A stretch of DNA of 64,000 bases from Nodosilinea sp. P-1105 (lineage in GTDB: Bacteria > Cyanobacteriota > Cyanobacteriia > Phormidesmidales > Phormidesmidaceae): assembly GCF_012911975.1 (NCBI RefSeq), contig NZ_SMDQ01000003.1, forward strand, positions 62,001 through 126,000. Direction: 5' to 3'. Below the pieces are notes generated by a model. The model made no database searches. It was given only the letters and a program-made list of their open reading frames with translations, and was not told the origin of the DNA. Every line of letters starts with the position of its first letter. Within the stretch, counting starts at the first letter, position 1. Shown one piece after another: positions 18,487-27,466 of the stretch. Both the position numbers and the translations under genes were made by a program.

Positions 18487-19442
18487 AGGCGGCCCTGTTT
18501 ACCCAGGGTGGTAACCAGGGTGTACAGCACATACAGAAAGCCCAGCCCGTAGCATAGACCTCGGATCATCACTTTGCCTGTATGGCGATCTTTGTTACAG
18601 GGGGGATGCCCGAGCACATGGCAGGTAAACAATCTCCAAAACAGCTGGCGATTTTGACGGCAGGTTAAATTTTTCAGGCCCAAGAGAAAGTGATTGTGGT
18701 AGAAATCGAGCTGATAGCGCAGGGTCTGAGTAGCAATATGGTGGCAACCGCCGGTTGTTTCCCCCCGATGGAGTAAGTAGGCCTGGGGGTTGTACCAGAC
18801 GAGGTAGCCGGTCTGGCGCAACCGCAGACACAGGTCTGATTCTTCTCGCACCGCCGTGCCGTAGAAGCGCTCGTCAAACCGGAGCCCATACTGGTTAAAC
18901 ACCTGCCGCCGAAACGACATATTGCAGCCCCGTGCTGTCAGCACCGCCTGGGGCTGGGTAGGCCGTACCAGGTCCAAATGATACCAGGCAACGCCAGGGT
19001 CCATCGCTTCTGGGGGGAGGTAATCAATGGTCAGGTCTGGGGCCTCGGCCAGCTTACTGGGATCATGAACCCGACCGGCCACCGCCCCCACCTGAGGCTG
19101 CTGCAAAAAGCTACGGGCATGGGCATATAGATACCCGGCAGGCAACACCACATCATCGTCGATAAACAGCACAATCTCCCCAGTAGATTGCTCGATCCCC
19201 AGGTTGCGGGCGGCGGGTAGACTGGCCCAAGGCACCTGATACCAGGTAATTTGTCCAGTTTGGGCCCAGTGCATCAGCTGTTGCTGGGTAGAGGCTTGGT
19301 GGACCGGAGTCTGATCGACCACAATCACCTCATAGGCCGGGTAATCCTGAGCTAGCAGGCTGGCTAAGGTGTCGCACAGCACCGCCTCCCGCCGGTAAGT
19401 GGGAATGATCACCGTAAGGGTGGGCCAGGGGAGGGAATCCAT
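18420..19442 (-). CDS. Family 2 glycosyltransferase
   Basis: A 340-residue GT-A fold glycosyltransferase. The nucleotide-sugar-binding start is LTVIIPTYRREAVLCDTLASL. The DXD-type metal motif is IVLFIDDDVVLPAGYLY (about 90-106). The acceptor region is ARGCNMSFRRQVFNQYGL, followed by the acidic FDERFYGTAVREESDLCLRLR (catalytic-base ED region). A hydrophobic segment near the C-terminus (GLCYGLGFLYVLYTLVTTLG) may touch the membrane. It probably acts in the synthesis of a surface polysaccharide; donor and acceptor are unknown. It is divergent from the LPS-export genes and its 3' end overlaps the DUF6816-like gene by 67 bp. Confidence 0.9.
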   Translation of the reverse strand: MDSLPWPTLTVIIPTYRREAVLCDTLASLLAQDYPAYEVIVVDQTPVHQASTQQQLMHWAQTGQITWYQVPWASLPAARNLGIEQSTGEIVLFIDDDVVLPAGYLYAHARSFLQQPQVGAVAGRVHDPSKLAEAPDLTIDYLPPEAMDPGVAWYHLDLVRPTQPQAVLTARGCNMSFRRQVFNQYGLRFDERFYGTAVREESDLCLRLRQTGYLVWYNPQAYLLHRGETTGGCHHIATQTLRYQLDFYHNHFLLGLKNLTCRQNRQLFWRLFTCHVLGHPPCNKDRHTGKVMIRGLCYGLGFLYVLYTLVTTLGKQGRLYPSQLVAASLGGESTLVKVSR

Positions 19443-19586
19443 ACACCGGAGGACATAGGGCTGCTTTTAGCATAGCGGGATCATCTGGCGGCGATGGTCA
19501 AAAACCGGCTCCTCGAGGCGATCGCCTTAGGCCTGTCAATCGCTGGGCTAGAATTGAGCCATCAGTTGTTTTGGTCCGGTCGGATT

Positions 19587-20108
19587 ATGGCGCGTTTTCT
19601 TCGCTGGTCTTGGTTAGGCATGTCGATCACCGCAGTCCTGGTACTGGCTGGCGGAGAGTCCGGGGTATCGCCGTTAGTGCCACCTCAGGCCCAGGCCCAG
19701 GACACCATCACCTTGCGATCGGACGTCCAGGAGGCCAATACGATTACAGGGGTGATTACCGCCCGGGGGAATGTGCAAATTGACTATCCGGCGGAGCAAA
19801 TTCGGGCCACCTCAGCCCAGGCAGAGTATTACAGCAATGAACAGCGCATTGTACTCAGTGGCAATGTGTTGATTGACCAGCGGGGCAGTACCGTACGGGC
19901 CGAGGTGGTGACCTACCTAATCGAAGAAGGGCAGTTTGTGGCGGTGCCTAGCCCCAATAACCAGGTGGAGTCAGTCTATGTGTTGCCAGAATCTCAGGCA
20001 GCCCCCAATGGCAATGGGGCCGCTTCGAGTCCACCGGCCCAGCCATCTTCTTCTCGCCCACCAGTCCTGCTAGATGTCAGCCCAATTGAGCCAGCCGATC
20101 CTAGCTGA
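19587..20108 (+). CDS. LptA/OstA-like periplasmic protein
   Basis: A 173-residue exported protein of the LptA/OstA N-terminal family, which carries lipopolysaccharide across the periplasm. After a signal sequence (MARFLRWSWLGMSITAVLVL, cleavage near PQAQAQD) it has the jellyroll repeats ANTITGVITARGNVQIDYP, ATSAQAEYYSNEQRIVLSG and VLIDQRGSTVRAEVVTYLIEEG. The tail is rich in Ser, Pro and Asn. ATG 19587 gives a proper signal peptide; an in-frame ATG at 19494 would add 31 residues and cannot be excluded. lptB starts about 160 bp downstream and a permease gene after that, so this is a compact LPS-export module. No LptC gene is seen. Confidence 0.82.
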   Translation: MARFLRWSWLGMSITAVLVLAGGESGVSPLVPPQAQAQDTITLRSDVQEANTITGVITARGNVQIDYPAEQIRATSAQAEYYSNEQRIVLSGNVLIDQRGSTVRAEVVTYLIEEGQFVAVPSPNNQVESVYVLPESQAAPNGNGAASSPPAQPSSSRPPVLLDVSPIEPADPS

Positions 20109-20267
20109 TGGGGGGCAAATCCCCCAGGGTAGCGTTTTAAAGTTGGCTAGGGGATAGTTGAAAGCTGTGTGCCGGTTATCGGAATGGGTACCTGTACTAC
20201 CTAGATAGGGAAGAGCCTTTGATACAATTTTTTAGGTTTGGCATTGTGTCGTCGCCCAGGCAAACCT

Positions 20268-20996
20268 TTGAAAATCGTTCTTGACAATGTTCAAAAAACC
20301 TATGGCAAGCGCCAGGTGGTTAACCGGGTCAGCCTTTCCGTTGCCCAAGGAGAAATTGTGGGGCTGCTGGGGCCTAATGGGGCTGGAAAAACCACAACGT
20401 TTTACATGGCTACAGGCCTAGAGCGTCCCGATGGTGGCCGAGTGTGCCTCGATCAAATTGATATTACTGATCTACCCATGCACCAGCGAGCTCGTTTGGG
20501 GATTGGCTATCTGGCCCAGGAACCCAGCATTTTTCGCAACCTGTCTGTGGTTGACAATATTTTGCTAGTGATGCAGCAAACCCGAGTCGCCCCTGAAGAA
20601 TATGGTGATCGCCTCCAAGACCTACTCAAAGAGTTTCGCCTTGAAAAGGTGGCTAACACCCTAGGCATTCAAGTGTCTGGGGGCGAGCGGCGGCGCACCG
20701 AGCTAGCCCGGTCCCTGGCCTCTGGCCCAGAGGGGCCTCGGTTTCTGTTTTTAGATGAGCCGTTTGCTGGGGTCGATCCGATTGCGGTAGCTGAAATTCA
20801 AGAGATTATTGCTCAACTGCGCGATCGCGATATGGGCATCTTAATTACCGATCACAATGTGCGGGAAACCCTGCGAATTATCGATCGGGCTTACATCATG
20901 AACGACGGTCAAATTCTAGCGTCAGGCAGCGCTGATGATCTCTATAACAATCCCCTAGTGCGCGAGCACTATCTCGGCAAAGACTTCGCCCTTTAA
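20268..20996 (+). CDS. lptB: LPS export ABC transporter ATP-binding protein LptB
   Basis: A 242-residue ABC ATPase. Start: the open frame begins at TTG 20238, but TTG 20268 gives MKIVLDNVQKTYGKRQVVNR, the usual LptB start, with an AGG about 7 bp upstream. Walker A is GLLGPNGAGKTTTFYM, the signature is VSGGERRRTELARSLA, Walker B is FLFLDEPFAGVDPIAV, and the H-loop is in ITDHNVRETL, all typical of LptB. It powers LPS extraction with the LptFG permease in the inner membrane. The neighbouring LptA-like and LptF/G-like genes support the assignment. Confidence 0.95.
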   Translation: MKIVLDNVQKTYGKRQVVNRVSLSVAQGEIVGLLGPNGAGKTTTFYMATGLERPDGGRVCLDQIDITDLPMHQRARLGIGYLAQEPSIFRNLSVVDNILLVMQQTRVAPEEYGDRLQDLLKEFRLEKVANTLGIQVSGGERRRTELARSLASGPEGPRFLFLDEPFAGVDPIAVAEIQEIIAQLRDRDMGILITDHNVRETLRIIDRAYIMNDGQILASGSADDLYNNPLVREHYLGKDFAL

Positions 20997-21091
20997 CCCG
21001 ACTCCCAATGGGTAACGACTGAACGATTCAGGTCACTTTCAGCCCTCAGGACAACAGTTCTTTCCCTCCGATTGTTTCTCAGATCCTATCC

Positions 21092-22270
21092 ATGGCTCAA
21101 GCATCTTCTCCATCTCAACTATCCTTTCCCCGACCCCGCCAAAGTCGGACTGTGATTTCTGTGATGGATCGCTACATCGCCAAAGAGCTTTCCCTACCAT
21201 TTATGTTCGGCGTCGGGGCCTTTTCCTCCATTGGTATTTCCATCGGCGCTTTGTTTGAGTTGATCCGGCGCATCACCGAGTCAGGGCTATCCATTACCCT
21301 GGCCATCCAAATTTTCATGCTCAAGCTGCCAGAATTCATTGTGTTGGCCTTTCCAATGGCTACCCTACTGGCGACGATGATGACCTATAGCCGATTTTCC
21401 AGCGATAGCGAGCTGATTGCCCTGCGAGGGGTGGGCGTCAGTATTCGACGGATTATTGCCCCAGCGGTGGTGCTTAGTTTGCTGGTCACCGGCATGACCT
21501 TTGTGTTCAATGAGCTGATTACTCCTGCCGCCAACTATCGAGCCGCCATCACCCTAGAGCGAGCCTTAAATTCCGAACGCCCCCCCTTTCAAGAGCGCAA
21601 CATTTTTTACCAAGAATTTCAACCGGCCAGGGATGACCCCGCCGCCCAGGAACTGAAGCGGCAATTCTACGCCCGCCGCTTTGACGGCGATACCATGTAC
21701 GGGTTGACCATTCTCGACTTTTCCCAGGAGGGCCTCAGCCAGGTCGTCAGCGCTGATTCAGCCACTTGGGACTTTAGTCAAAACACCTGGAACTTTTACG
21801 ATGGCACGATTTATGCCGTTGCCCCGGACGGCTCATTCCGCAACATCATCACCTTTGAAAATCAAAAGCTGCAACTGCCCCGCACGCCCCTAGACCTGGC
21901 CGGTCGCACCAAAAACGATACTGAAATGAATATTGCCGAAGCCTCTCAACAACTAGACCTGGTGCGCCAGGGGGGCGACGAAGCCTTAATTCGCCGCTGG
22001 CAGATTCGGATTCAGCAAAAATATGCCCTTCCCTTTGTCTGCGTCGTGTTTGGCCTGGTAGGGTCCTCGATTGGGGTACTGCCCCAGCGCACCAGCCGGG
22101 CCACCAGCTTTGGCATTAGTATCGTGATTATTTTTGGCTATTACCTGTTGTCATTCATTACGAACGCCATGGGAGAAGTCGGGATTCTCTCTCCATTTAT
22201 GGCCGCTTGGCTGCCTACCTTACTGGGGCTGGCCATTGGGCTGTATTTACTGATCAAAGCTTCTAACTAA
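21092..22270 (+). CDS. LptF/LptG family permease
   Basis: A 392-residue permease with the LptF/G pattern: two or three N-terminal helices (MDRYIAKELSLPFMFGVGAFS; ALFELIRRITESGLSITLAI; FPMATLLATMMTYSRFSSDSE), a periplasmic beta-jellyroll of roughly 190 residues, then three C-terminal helices (ALPFVCVVFGLVGSSIGVLP and following). SDSELIALRGVGVS is the conserved coupling-helix region that contacts LptB. ATG 21092 starts about 95 bp after lptB. Cyanobacteria often have one such permease that may form a homodimer; that is general knowledge, not visible here. Confidence 0.92.
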   Translation: MAQASSPSQLSFPRPRQSRTVISVMDRYIAKELSLPFMFGVGAFSSIGISIGALFELIRRITESGLSITLAIQIFMLKLPEFIVLAFPMATLLATMMTYSRFSSDSELIALRGVGVSIRRIIAPAVVLSLLVTGMTFVFNELITPAANYRAAITLERALNSERPPFQERNIFYQEFQPARDDPAAQELKRQFYARRFDGDTMYGLTILDFSQEGLSQVVSADSATWDFSQNTWNFYDGTIYAVAPDGSFRNIITFENQKLQLPRTPLDLAGRTKNDTEMNIAEASQQLDLVRQGGDEALIRRWQIRIQQKYALPFVCVVFGLVGSSIGVLPQRTSRATSFGISIVIIFGYYLLSFITNAMGEVGILSPFMAAWLPTLLGLAIGLYLLIKASN

Positions 22271-22456
22271 ACCAGAGCCAAGTCTGGACTTGGTATAAAT
22301 CAACCCGGGGTTGGAATAGGCATTCCCCTCCTGGGAGGGGTGCTCGGAGGGCGGGGTGGGTTCCTTCGGGCTTGAGTGGACCCACCCCTACTTACTTCGA
22401 CAAGCTCAGGCTACCTCCCCCGATACCCCAGCGGTGCATTGCGGCTAACCAAAGCG
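22271..22456. other. Hairpin-rich region after the permease gene
   Basis: Three inverted repeats occur in a row. CCAAGT and ACTTGG lie at 22278-22293. CCCCTCC and GGAGGGG lie at 22325-22340. GGGGTGGGT (22353-22361) pairs with ACCCACCCC (22380-22388). They probably act as terminators or are remains of dispersed repeats. With copy B of the 110-bp repeat they fill most of the 419-bp gap to the next gene; no coding frame is credible. Confidence 0.6.
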
Positions 22457-22566
22457 ACTAGAACGCTGGTACAGATCCCAGGGTTCTGCCTTGAGACGCC
22501 CTAAAGTTCATGGTCAATCAGCCTGAGAACCCTGGGATCTTGCCATACTGTACCGATGCTCTAGGA
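22457..22566. repeat. 110-bp palindromic intergenic repeat, copy B
   Basis: The second copy of the unit at 8512-8621. It has the same length, the same ends (ACTAGAACG ... TGCTCTAGGA), the same inner 15-bp arms AGATCCCAGGGTTCT and AGAACCCTGGGATCT, and a more diverged loop. In this copy the outer arms match better: CTAGAACGCTGGTACAG against CTAGAGCATCGGTACAG on the other strand. It lies between the permease gene and a minus-strand HEAT-repeat gene, again between tail-to-tail genes. Confidence 0.85.
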
Positions 22567-22689
22567 CGTTCCCGGATGTCCCTGTAGCCGCATAGGCAGA
22601 GCCGCGCCCTTGGCGCTATGCACCCTACGGTCGGCCTTTTGGGAATCGGGGTTGTGTGACTCGAATTTGGTATGAACCGGGTATAAGCC

Positions 22690-23442
22690 TTAAAAAAAGC
22701 CATCCTGCTCAATTTCTTCGATCACCTGTAGCCCACGGGTATCCCCTACTTTGAGGATGGCAGAGCGGGCATCTTCCCGTACCCCCAGGTCCTTATCTTC
22801 GGCAAAGGTTTCAATCAGAGCATCGATAGCCGTGTGGTACACCACATTAGACGGTAACTCGCGGCAAAGCTGGCCAATGGCCCAGGCGCAGTTGCTGCGC
22901 ACCGCCGACACACTGTCTTGGCGCATAGCTTCAATCAGCGGCGGGATAGCGGCAATCACCGGCTCATACCCCACCTGGGCCATTTGCGCTAAAGCACTGG
23001 CCGCCCAAAGACGCACTGCTGGAATGTCTGTTTTAAGGGCATCAATCAAAGGAAAGAGGGCGCGACCATCGTGGGAGTTACCCAAGGCCCAGACGAGACC
23101 TTTGCGCACGTAGCCATTCCAGTCAGCGGCCAGTTGCGTAATCAGGGAATCAACCGCCGATGGGTCGGGGTTACGACCCAGGGCATAGGCGGCGCTCACC
23201 CGCACTAGGGGGCATGTATCTTGCAATAGCCGCACCAAAGCTGGAATGGCACGACCATCTTCCACCTCGCAAAAGGCACGGGCCGCCAACATCCGCTGCT
23301 GGGGGTCTGTGGCATCCAACAATGGCAGCATCACCTCAGGATCGTACGGGGGGGCACTGTTTTCTTCAGGCGGCCCCAGGGCATCAAGAGGGTCAGCAAA
23401 CTCAAGGTCTGGATTCAGGGTAGTTAAGTCGTCATCATACAT
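22690..23442 (-). CDS. HEAT-repeat protein
   Basis: A 250-residue all-helical protein with an acidic N-terminal 35 residues and then about six HEAT repeats: ATDPQQRMLAARAFCEVEDG, LLQDTCPLVRVSAAYALGRN, DWNGYVRKGLVWALGNSHDG, DIPAVRLWAASALAQMAQ, DSVSAVRSNCAWAIGQLC and KDLGVREDARSAILKVGDT. Such repeats form a curved scaffold for protein binding. In cyanobacteria similar proteins include phycobilin lyases and NblB-like proteins, but nothing here allows that choice. The ATG at 23442 gives MYDDDLTTLNPD. No partner gene is next to it. Confidence 0.85.
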   Translation of the reverse strand: MYDDDLTTLNPDLEFADPLDALGPPEENSAPPYDPEVMLPLLDATDPQQRMLAARAFCEVEDGRAIPALVRLLQDTCPLVRVSAAYALGRNPDPSAVDSLITQLAADWNGYVRKGLVWALGNSHDGRALFPLIDALKTDIPAVRLWAASALAQMAQVGYEPVIAAIPPLIEAMRQDSVSAVRSNCAWAIGQLCRELPSNVVYHTAIDALIETFAEDKDLGVREDARSAILKVGDTRGLQVIEEIEQDGFF

Positions 23443-23834
23443 ATGGCCACTTTATCCGGTTCCGAGGCACTTTGATCCGGTAGCCCAGTCTGATGTTAAC
23501 TTTCGTTAAGCCAGCCCTATGTTGAGCTTGGTGTTTGCGGCGGCTACCCAGGTTTGAAGGTGATACCCCCCTTGGCAGAGTCCTCAATTCGATTGGGGGT
23601 TACTGATTCAGATTGTAGGATGAGTTGCATTGACAGGGCAGACTTTAGCCCGCCGAACCCAACCTCCGTCTCCCGTCCCCTATGTCCCACCGACATTCGG
23701 AAGAATATCCTTAGATATACTCCGGCTAAGCTTTTAGGCGTTAGGATCAAAATCAATGAATGTATGCATTGTCTGCACGGGGCAGAATCTATGCTTGCAC
23801 TACTCTATGCTTGCACTACACAGAGGCAATTTTT
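23443..23834. other. Intergenic region with a 16-bp tandem duplication
   Basis: 392 bp between divergent genes. Just before the plus-strand gene, a perfect 16-bp unit (TCTATGCTTGCACTAC) stands twice in a row at 23788-23819, so the duplication falls in its probable 5' untranslated leader. The overlapping open frames (23554-23868 plus, 23544-23756 minus) show no motifs and are not called. Confidence 0.6.
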
Positions 23835-24329
23835 ATGGCATCTCAAGAGCAAGTTCGAGACTTTCTAGCCCATTGGTTTCAGTTGGGCAAGCCCATCGTA
23901 CTGGCTGAGAATAGAGGAGAGCATTTACCCAGCCCGATCTACCACCAGGGGACGTACAGCCAGTCCTTTGAAGATTGCTGGCACAACGTTATGGTAACCA
24001 GTGGTCAGGGCTGTTATCTCAAGGGGACAACCCAGAGCGTGGCTGATATGCTCTCTCCGGCCTGGGTGGTTACCTCCTGTGCCCGCTGTGATATGCCTTT
24101 AGCCATTCCAGAACTAGGGATAGCAAAATCTCCCTGCCCCTGTGATGATTTAAGCAGTTGGCCGAATTATGATGTGCCGGTGCCGCGCACGGCAGTAGAC
24201 AGCGATCGCCGTCTCAGCGATATTCAGCGTCGGGTGAATATCGCCTCTGGTTTTGACTCGGTGCCATCCAGAGGCCCCTATGAGGCAGAAGAAACCAGGG
24301 TCTTTTCCGCCTGGCGGGCCAGATCATAA
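23835..24329 (+). CDS. Conserved hypothetical protein with Cys-rich motif
   Basis: A 164-residue soluble protein beginning [23 protein letters not shown] 23835 is chosen over an upstream in-frame ATG at 23760 because AGAGG lies 9 bp before it. Near the middle is [20 protein letters not shown] followed by PCPCDD; two CxxC/CxC pairs could bind zinc or form disulfides. The C-terminal half is polar and ends in [12 protein letters not shown] do not recognise a named family, though the protein looks cyanobacterial. The last 52 bp overlap the 3' end of the convergent rnz gene. Confidence 0.7.
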   Translation: MASQEQVRDFLAHWFQLGKPIVLAENRGEHLPSPIYHQGTYSQSFEDCWHNVMVTSGQGCYLKGTTQSVADMLSPAWVVTSCARCDMPLAIPELGIAKSPCPCDDLSSWPNYDVPVPRTAVDSDRRLSDIQRRVNIASGFDSVPSRGPYEAEETRVFSAWRARS

Positions 24330-25240
24330 ACCATGAAATCGTAGGCCATGGTGGTGCTAGGGAAAATAGCCTGCGCCTCAGCCAGTAGATCCCCCAGTTG
24401 AATATCATTGCCAGGGGCGTAGCGGGGGCTGAAGTGAGTCATGATCAGATGTTTGACTTGAGCCGCCAACGCCACCTGCGCCGCCATTGTGGACGTGGAA
24501 TGCAGCCGTTGGTAAGCTAACTCGGCATCCCGGTGGGAGAAGGTGGCTTCGTGGATTAACACGTCGGCCTCTGCGGCCAGTGCAACGGCGCGATCGCAAT
24601 AGATAGTATCAGTGCAGTACACCAGCTTACGCCCCACCAGGTCTGGCCCACACAGGTCAGCCCCATTGATACTGCGGCCATCGGGCAGGGTGACCCGCAA
24701 GCCCTGCTTCAGTTGGCCATAGATGGGACCCGGCGGAATCCCCAGGGCCTTGGCTCGTTTCACGTCAAATCGGCCAGGGCGATCGCGCTCTTCCACTCGG
24801 TAACCATAGGCCGGCACTCGATGTTCTAAGCGATCGCACACCACCCGAAACTGCTCATCCTCAAACACCAGCCCTGGTTCCACCGGATGGATCTTAATCG
24901 GTAGCGAAAAGTGGGTTTGGGAATAGCGGCGACAGGCCTGAAGGTAATCATTCAGGGGTTTGGGACCATAGATATCAATCCGCTGTTGGCGGTTGCCTGC
25001 TAAGCCACAGCTGGCCAATAGTCCCATCAGCCCAAAAATGTGATCCCCATGCATATGGGTAATAAAAATGCGCCGAATCTGGCTAGACTTAACGTCGCTA
25101 CGCAAAAATTGGTGTTGGGTGCCCTCGCCACAGTCAAATAGCCATACCTCAGCTCTCTGAGGTAACCGTAGGGCGATACTAGACACATTGCGCGATCGGG
25201 TAGGAACCCCGGAACTGGTACCCAAAAACGTGATTTGCAA
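24278..25240 (-). CDS. rnz: Ribonuclease Z
   Basis: tRNA 3'-processing endonuclease of the metallo-beta-lactamase fold, about 320 residues, the normal length. It removes 3' trailers from tRNA precursors. Motifs: [20 protein letters not shown] at the start, [15 protein letters not shown], the zinc motif [17 protein letters not shown] (HxHxDH), LIHEATFSH and [10 protein letters not shown]. The open frame extends upstream to 25300, but homologues start directly before ITFLGTSSG, so TTG 25240, preceded by GAGG, is proposed; an earlier start is possible. The gene converges on the Cys-motif protein with 52 bp of overlap. Confidence 0.94.
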   Translation of the reverse strand: MQITFLGTSSGVPTRSRNVSSIALRLPQRAEVWLFDCGEGTQHQFLRSDVKSSQIRRIFITHMHGDHIFGLMGLLASCGLAGNRQQRIDIYGPKPLNDYLQACRRYSQTHFSLPIKIHPVEPGLVFEDEQFRVVCDRLEHRVPAYGYRVEERDRPGRFDVKRAKALGIPPGPIYGQLKQGLRVTLPDGRSINGADLCGPDLVGRKLVYCTDTIYCDRAVALAAEADVLIHEATFSHRDAELAYQRLHSTSTMAAQVALAAQVKHLIMTHFSPRYAPGNDIQLGDLLAEAQAIFPSTTMAYDFMVYDLARQAEKTLVSSAS

Positions 25241-25383
25241 GAAACTGGCCTCTACCAACTCTCCTATCTTGGCATGGGCCGCCACAATTGGTGGAATCAC
25301 AGCAGGGTAGCATCACCTAGGCCATAGGCTAGACCAAGGCCAGCCGCCACTGAGATCAGTCAACTGCAAGAGGATTACCAAGT

Positions 25384-25725
25384 ATGAGGGCTGTCATTCA
25401 CACTTTAGGGGCAGGGGTTGTGGGATTAGGGGCTTTAGGCGTCATCCCCGCCGCCCAGGCCGAGCCGCCGGGGGTATACTATGCCTGGCAAAGCCTGAGC
25501 GGTGATGTAGATCAATGCATCAGTCGAGCCAGCCAGGCTTTAAATAGTCAGGACCTGGCCCTGACCCAAGCTGACGATAATAGCATTGCCGGACAGTCTG
25601 ACCAGGTAACAGCCGTGTTTGTGTGCCTGCAGAATCCCAGTAACACCACGGTGATGATGATTGTCTCTAGCCAAGACGCAGTCCAGGCGGTGGCTGTACG
25701 AGAAGCCTTAAAAGCAGCGTTCTAA
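25384..25725 (+). CDS. Small secreted protein of unknown function
   Basis: A 113-residue protein with a signal peptide (MRAVIHTLGAGVVGLGALGV, cleavage near PAAQAEP) and a compact mature domain: YYAWQSLSGDVDQCISRASQ, then DNSIAGQSDQVTAVFVCLQN and a beta-strand TVMMIVSSQD. Two cysteines about 55 residues apart could pair. Location would be the periplasm or thylakoid lumen. Not recognised by family. It precedes the recombinase gene by 4 bp on the same strand, so they may be cotranscribed, an unusual partnership. Confidence 0.7.
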   Translation: MRAVIHTLGAGVVGLGALGVIPAAQAEPPGVYYAWQSLSGDVDQCISRASQALNSQDLALTQADDNSIAGQSDQVTAVFVCLQNPSNTTVMMIVSSQDAVQAVAVREALKAAF

Positions 25726-25729
25726 GGGT

Positions 25730-27082
25730 ATGCGGGTCATTGCTTACCAATATTGTGAAGACGCTTCTAGCCCGCCAGGGTCTAATCCGTGGCCGGGATC
25801 TATTCAACGTCAGGGGCAGATGTGGCCCATTGCCCAGGTGTATACCGATGTCGCTCTACCCACCTCCCCTGACTATCGACCCCAGTTGGCGCAATTGCTG
25901 GCGGATAATCAAATCACCCCGGCTCAGGTGGTGCTGGTGGCGGATCTCAGCCAGCTCGGCGAGAGCCTGAACAAGATCAAAGCCTGCCTCAGTATCCTAG
26001 AAGCCGCCGGTACTCAAGTGGTGTGCTTAGCTGGGAGCGAGGCAGAAGCTAGCCTAGAGGGGGTTACGGCATTGCCCCCCGGTGTGGAGCTGGGTCATCA
26101 GGTGGCGCAGCAGCAGCACCGTCGTCGGCTACGGGCTGGCCATGCCCAGAATCGGCTCAACGCGCTTCCCCCGCCTGGTAAAGCCCCCTACGGCTACCGC
26201 CGTGGCCAAGAGCGTTACCTGATCGATCGTAGTGCGGCCCCTGTGGTCACAGCTTTTGTCAATGAATTCCTCTTGTACGGATCCCTACGGGCAGCGGTAC
26301 GTTTTGTGGAAAGCCGATTTGGCAAACGCATCTCAGTTTCAACGGGGCGTCGCTGGTTGACCCACCCGGTGTACCGAGGGGACTTGCAGTACCACGACGG
26401 TCAAGTGCTACGCAACACTCACGCCGCACTGATCAGCCGTGAAGAAGCTGCCCAAATCGATCGCCTGCTACGCCGCAACAGTCAACTTCCCCCTCGCACC
26501 GCTGGAGCCCCTCGCTCGTTAGCGGGGTTAGTCACCTGTCAGGAATGTGGCTGCTCCCTGGCTGTGTCAACTACCACCAACCGCCAGACCCGTCACCGCT
26601 ATCTGTATTTGCGGCCCAGGGCCTGCGGGCGGCAACAGCCCTGCCCGGCGATTCCCTACGATCGCGCCTTAGATCACATCATCAGCCAAATTTGCCAAGA
26701 CTTACCTCGGGCTGTGGCCCAGCGGTTTGCCAGTGGCCCAGAGCAACTCCCCCCCGCCGGAACGGGCCTGCAGGCGCAAATTCAGCAGAAACAAATGGCT
26801 CTAGAGCAACTCCCGATCCTGGTGGACAATGGGGTGTTAGATCAAGCGACAGCTGACCTGCGACGCTACACATTGCGCGGCGAAATGGCTGAGCTTGAGC
26901 AACGTCTAGCGCAACTGCCGCCGGTAAATCTACAAGAGCTCTCCCAGTCAGTGTCCATTCCCCAGTTCTGGCATGACTTGTCTGAAGCTGAGCGTCGCTT
27001 TTTCTTCCGGGAGTTCATCCAGACCATCAACATTATTCGCCATGGCACCCAGTGGGAGATTGCCCTGACGCTAGTGTTTTGA
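25730..27082 (+). CDS. Serine recombinase family protein with degenerate catalytic domain
   Basis: A 450-residue protein with the layout of a large serine recombinase. An N-terminal resolvase-like domain (1-120) has SPDYRPQLAQLLADNQI and VVLVADLSQLGESLNKIKAC. A Recombinase domain follows: PPPGKAPYGYRRGQERYLID and VSTGRRWLTHPVYRGDLQYH. Next come a zinc ribbon (LAGLVTCQECGCSLAVSTTT ... RACGRQQPCPAIPY) and a coiled coil near 350-400. The usual catalytic RxS motif near residue 10 is absent (the region reads YQYCEDASS), and the RLxRS motif is QLGES. Catalysis by the standard mechanism is therefore doubtful. It may be a domesticated DNA-binding protein or one with shifted chemistry. No attachment sites or cargo were seen nearby. 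Confidence 0.8.
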   Translation: MRVIAYQYCEDASSPPGSNPWPGSIQRQGQMWPIAQVYTDVALPTSPDYRPQLAQLLADNQITPAQVVLVADLSQLGESLNKIKACLSILEAAGTQVVCLAGSEAEASLEGVTALPPGVELGHQVAQQQHRRRLRAGHAQNRLNALPPPGKAPYGYRRGQERYLIDRSAAPVVTAFVNEFLLYGSLRAAVRFVESRFGKRISVSTGRRWLTHPVYRGDLQYHDGQVLRNTHAALISREEAAQIDRLLRRNSQLPPRTAGAPRSLAGLVTCQECGCSLAVSTTTNRQTRHRYLYLRPRACGRQQPCPAIPYDRALDHIISQICQDLPRAVAQRFASGPEQLPPAGTGLQAQIQQKQMALEQLPILVDNGVLDQATADLRRYTLRGEMAELEQRLAQLPPVNLQELSQSVSIPQFWHDLSEAERRFFFREFIQTINIIRHGTQWEIALTLVF

Positions 27083-27466
27083 TCGTAGAGCTTTGATCTT
27101 TGATCGTCAATTTGCATGAATACCATGGGATGTCGGCCATCTTCCCTGGGGGGCAACCAGGTCTGCCTTAACCTAGCGAGTGGAAGGTTTGAGGCGAGTT
27201 CTGTCTGGCAGACATAGGACAGGATACCAGGTGTCAGGTACCGTTAGCCGACATCTGCCGCAGAGTACTCAAAAAACACTTCATAGAAAAAGCATCATAT
27301 CTTTAAAGACGCGATCGCCTGAGGTGAGCGGAGTAGTTGTACTATATGAACCAGTAATATAATTCTTAAATTTCTCTCAATTAATTCAGCCCATTAATTT
27401 GTTTCAGAGAGACTCTGTAACTAGACAATCAAAAGTCAGAAAAATTGGAAGGTTGGAAAATTAAAT
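27083..27466. other. Intergenic region becoming AT-rich before the glycosyltransferase
   Basis: 384 bp. The first half resembles the local base composition and contains short GTCAGGTACC-type repeats. From about 27250 it becomes clearly AT-rich. A TTGTAC (27337-27342) and a perfect TATAAT (27358-27363) are separated by only 15 bp, giving a weak promoter candidate for the glycosyltransferase. The 60-codon frame at 27180-27362 is not convincing. Confidence 0.5.

Noticed and set aside
27180-27362. 60-codon plus-strand frame before the glycosyltransferase
   Set aside because: Composition is not protein-like, no ribosome-binding site, and it runs through the AT-rich promoter region.
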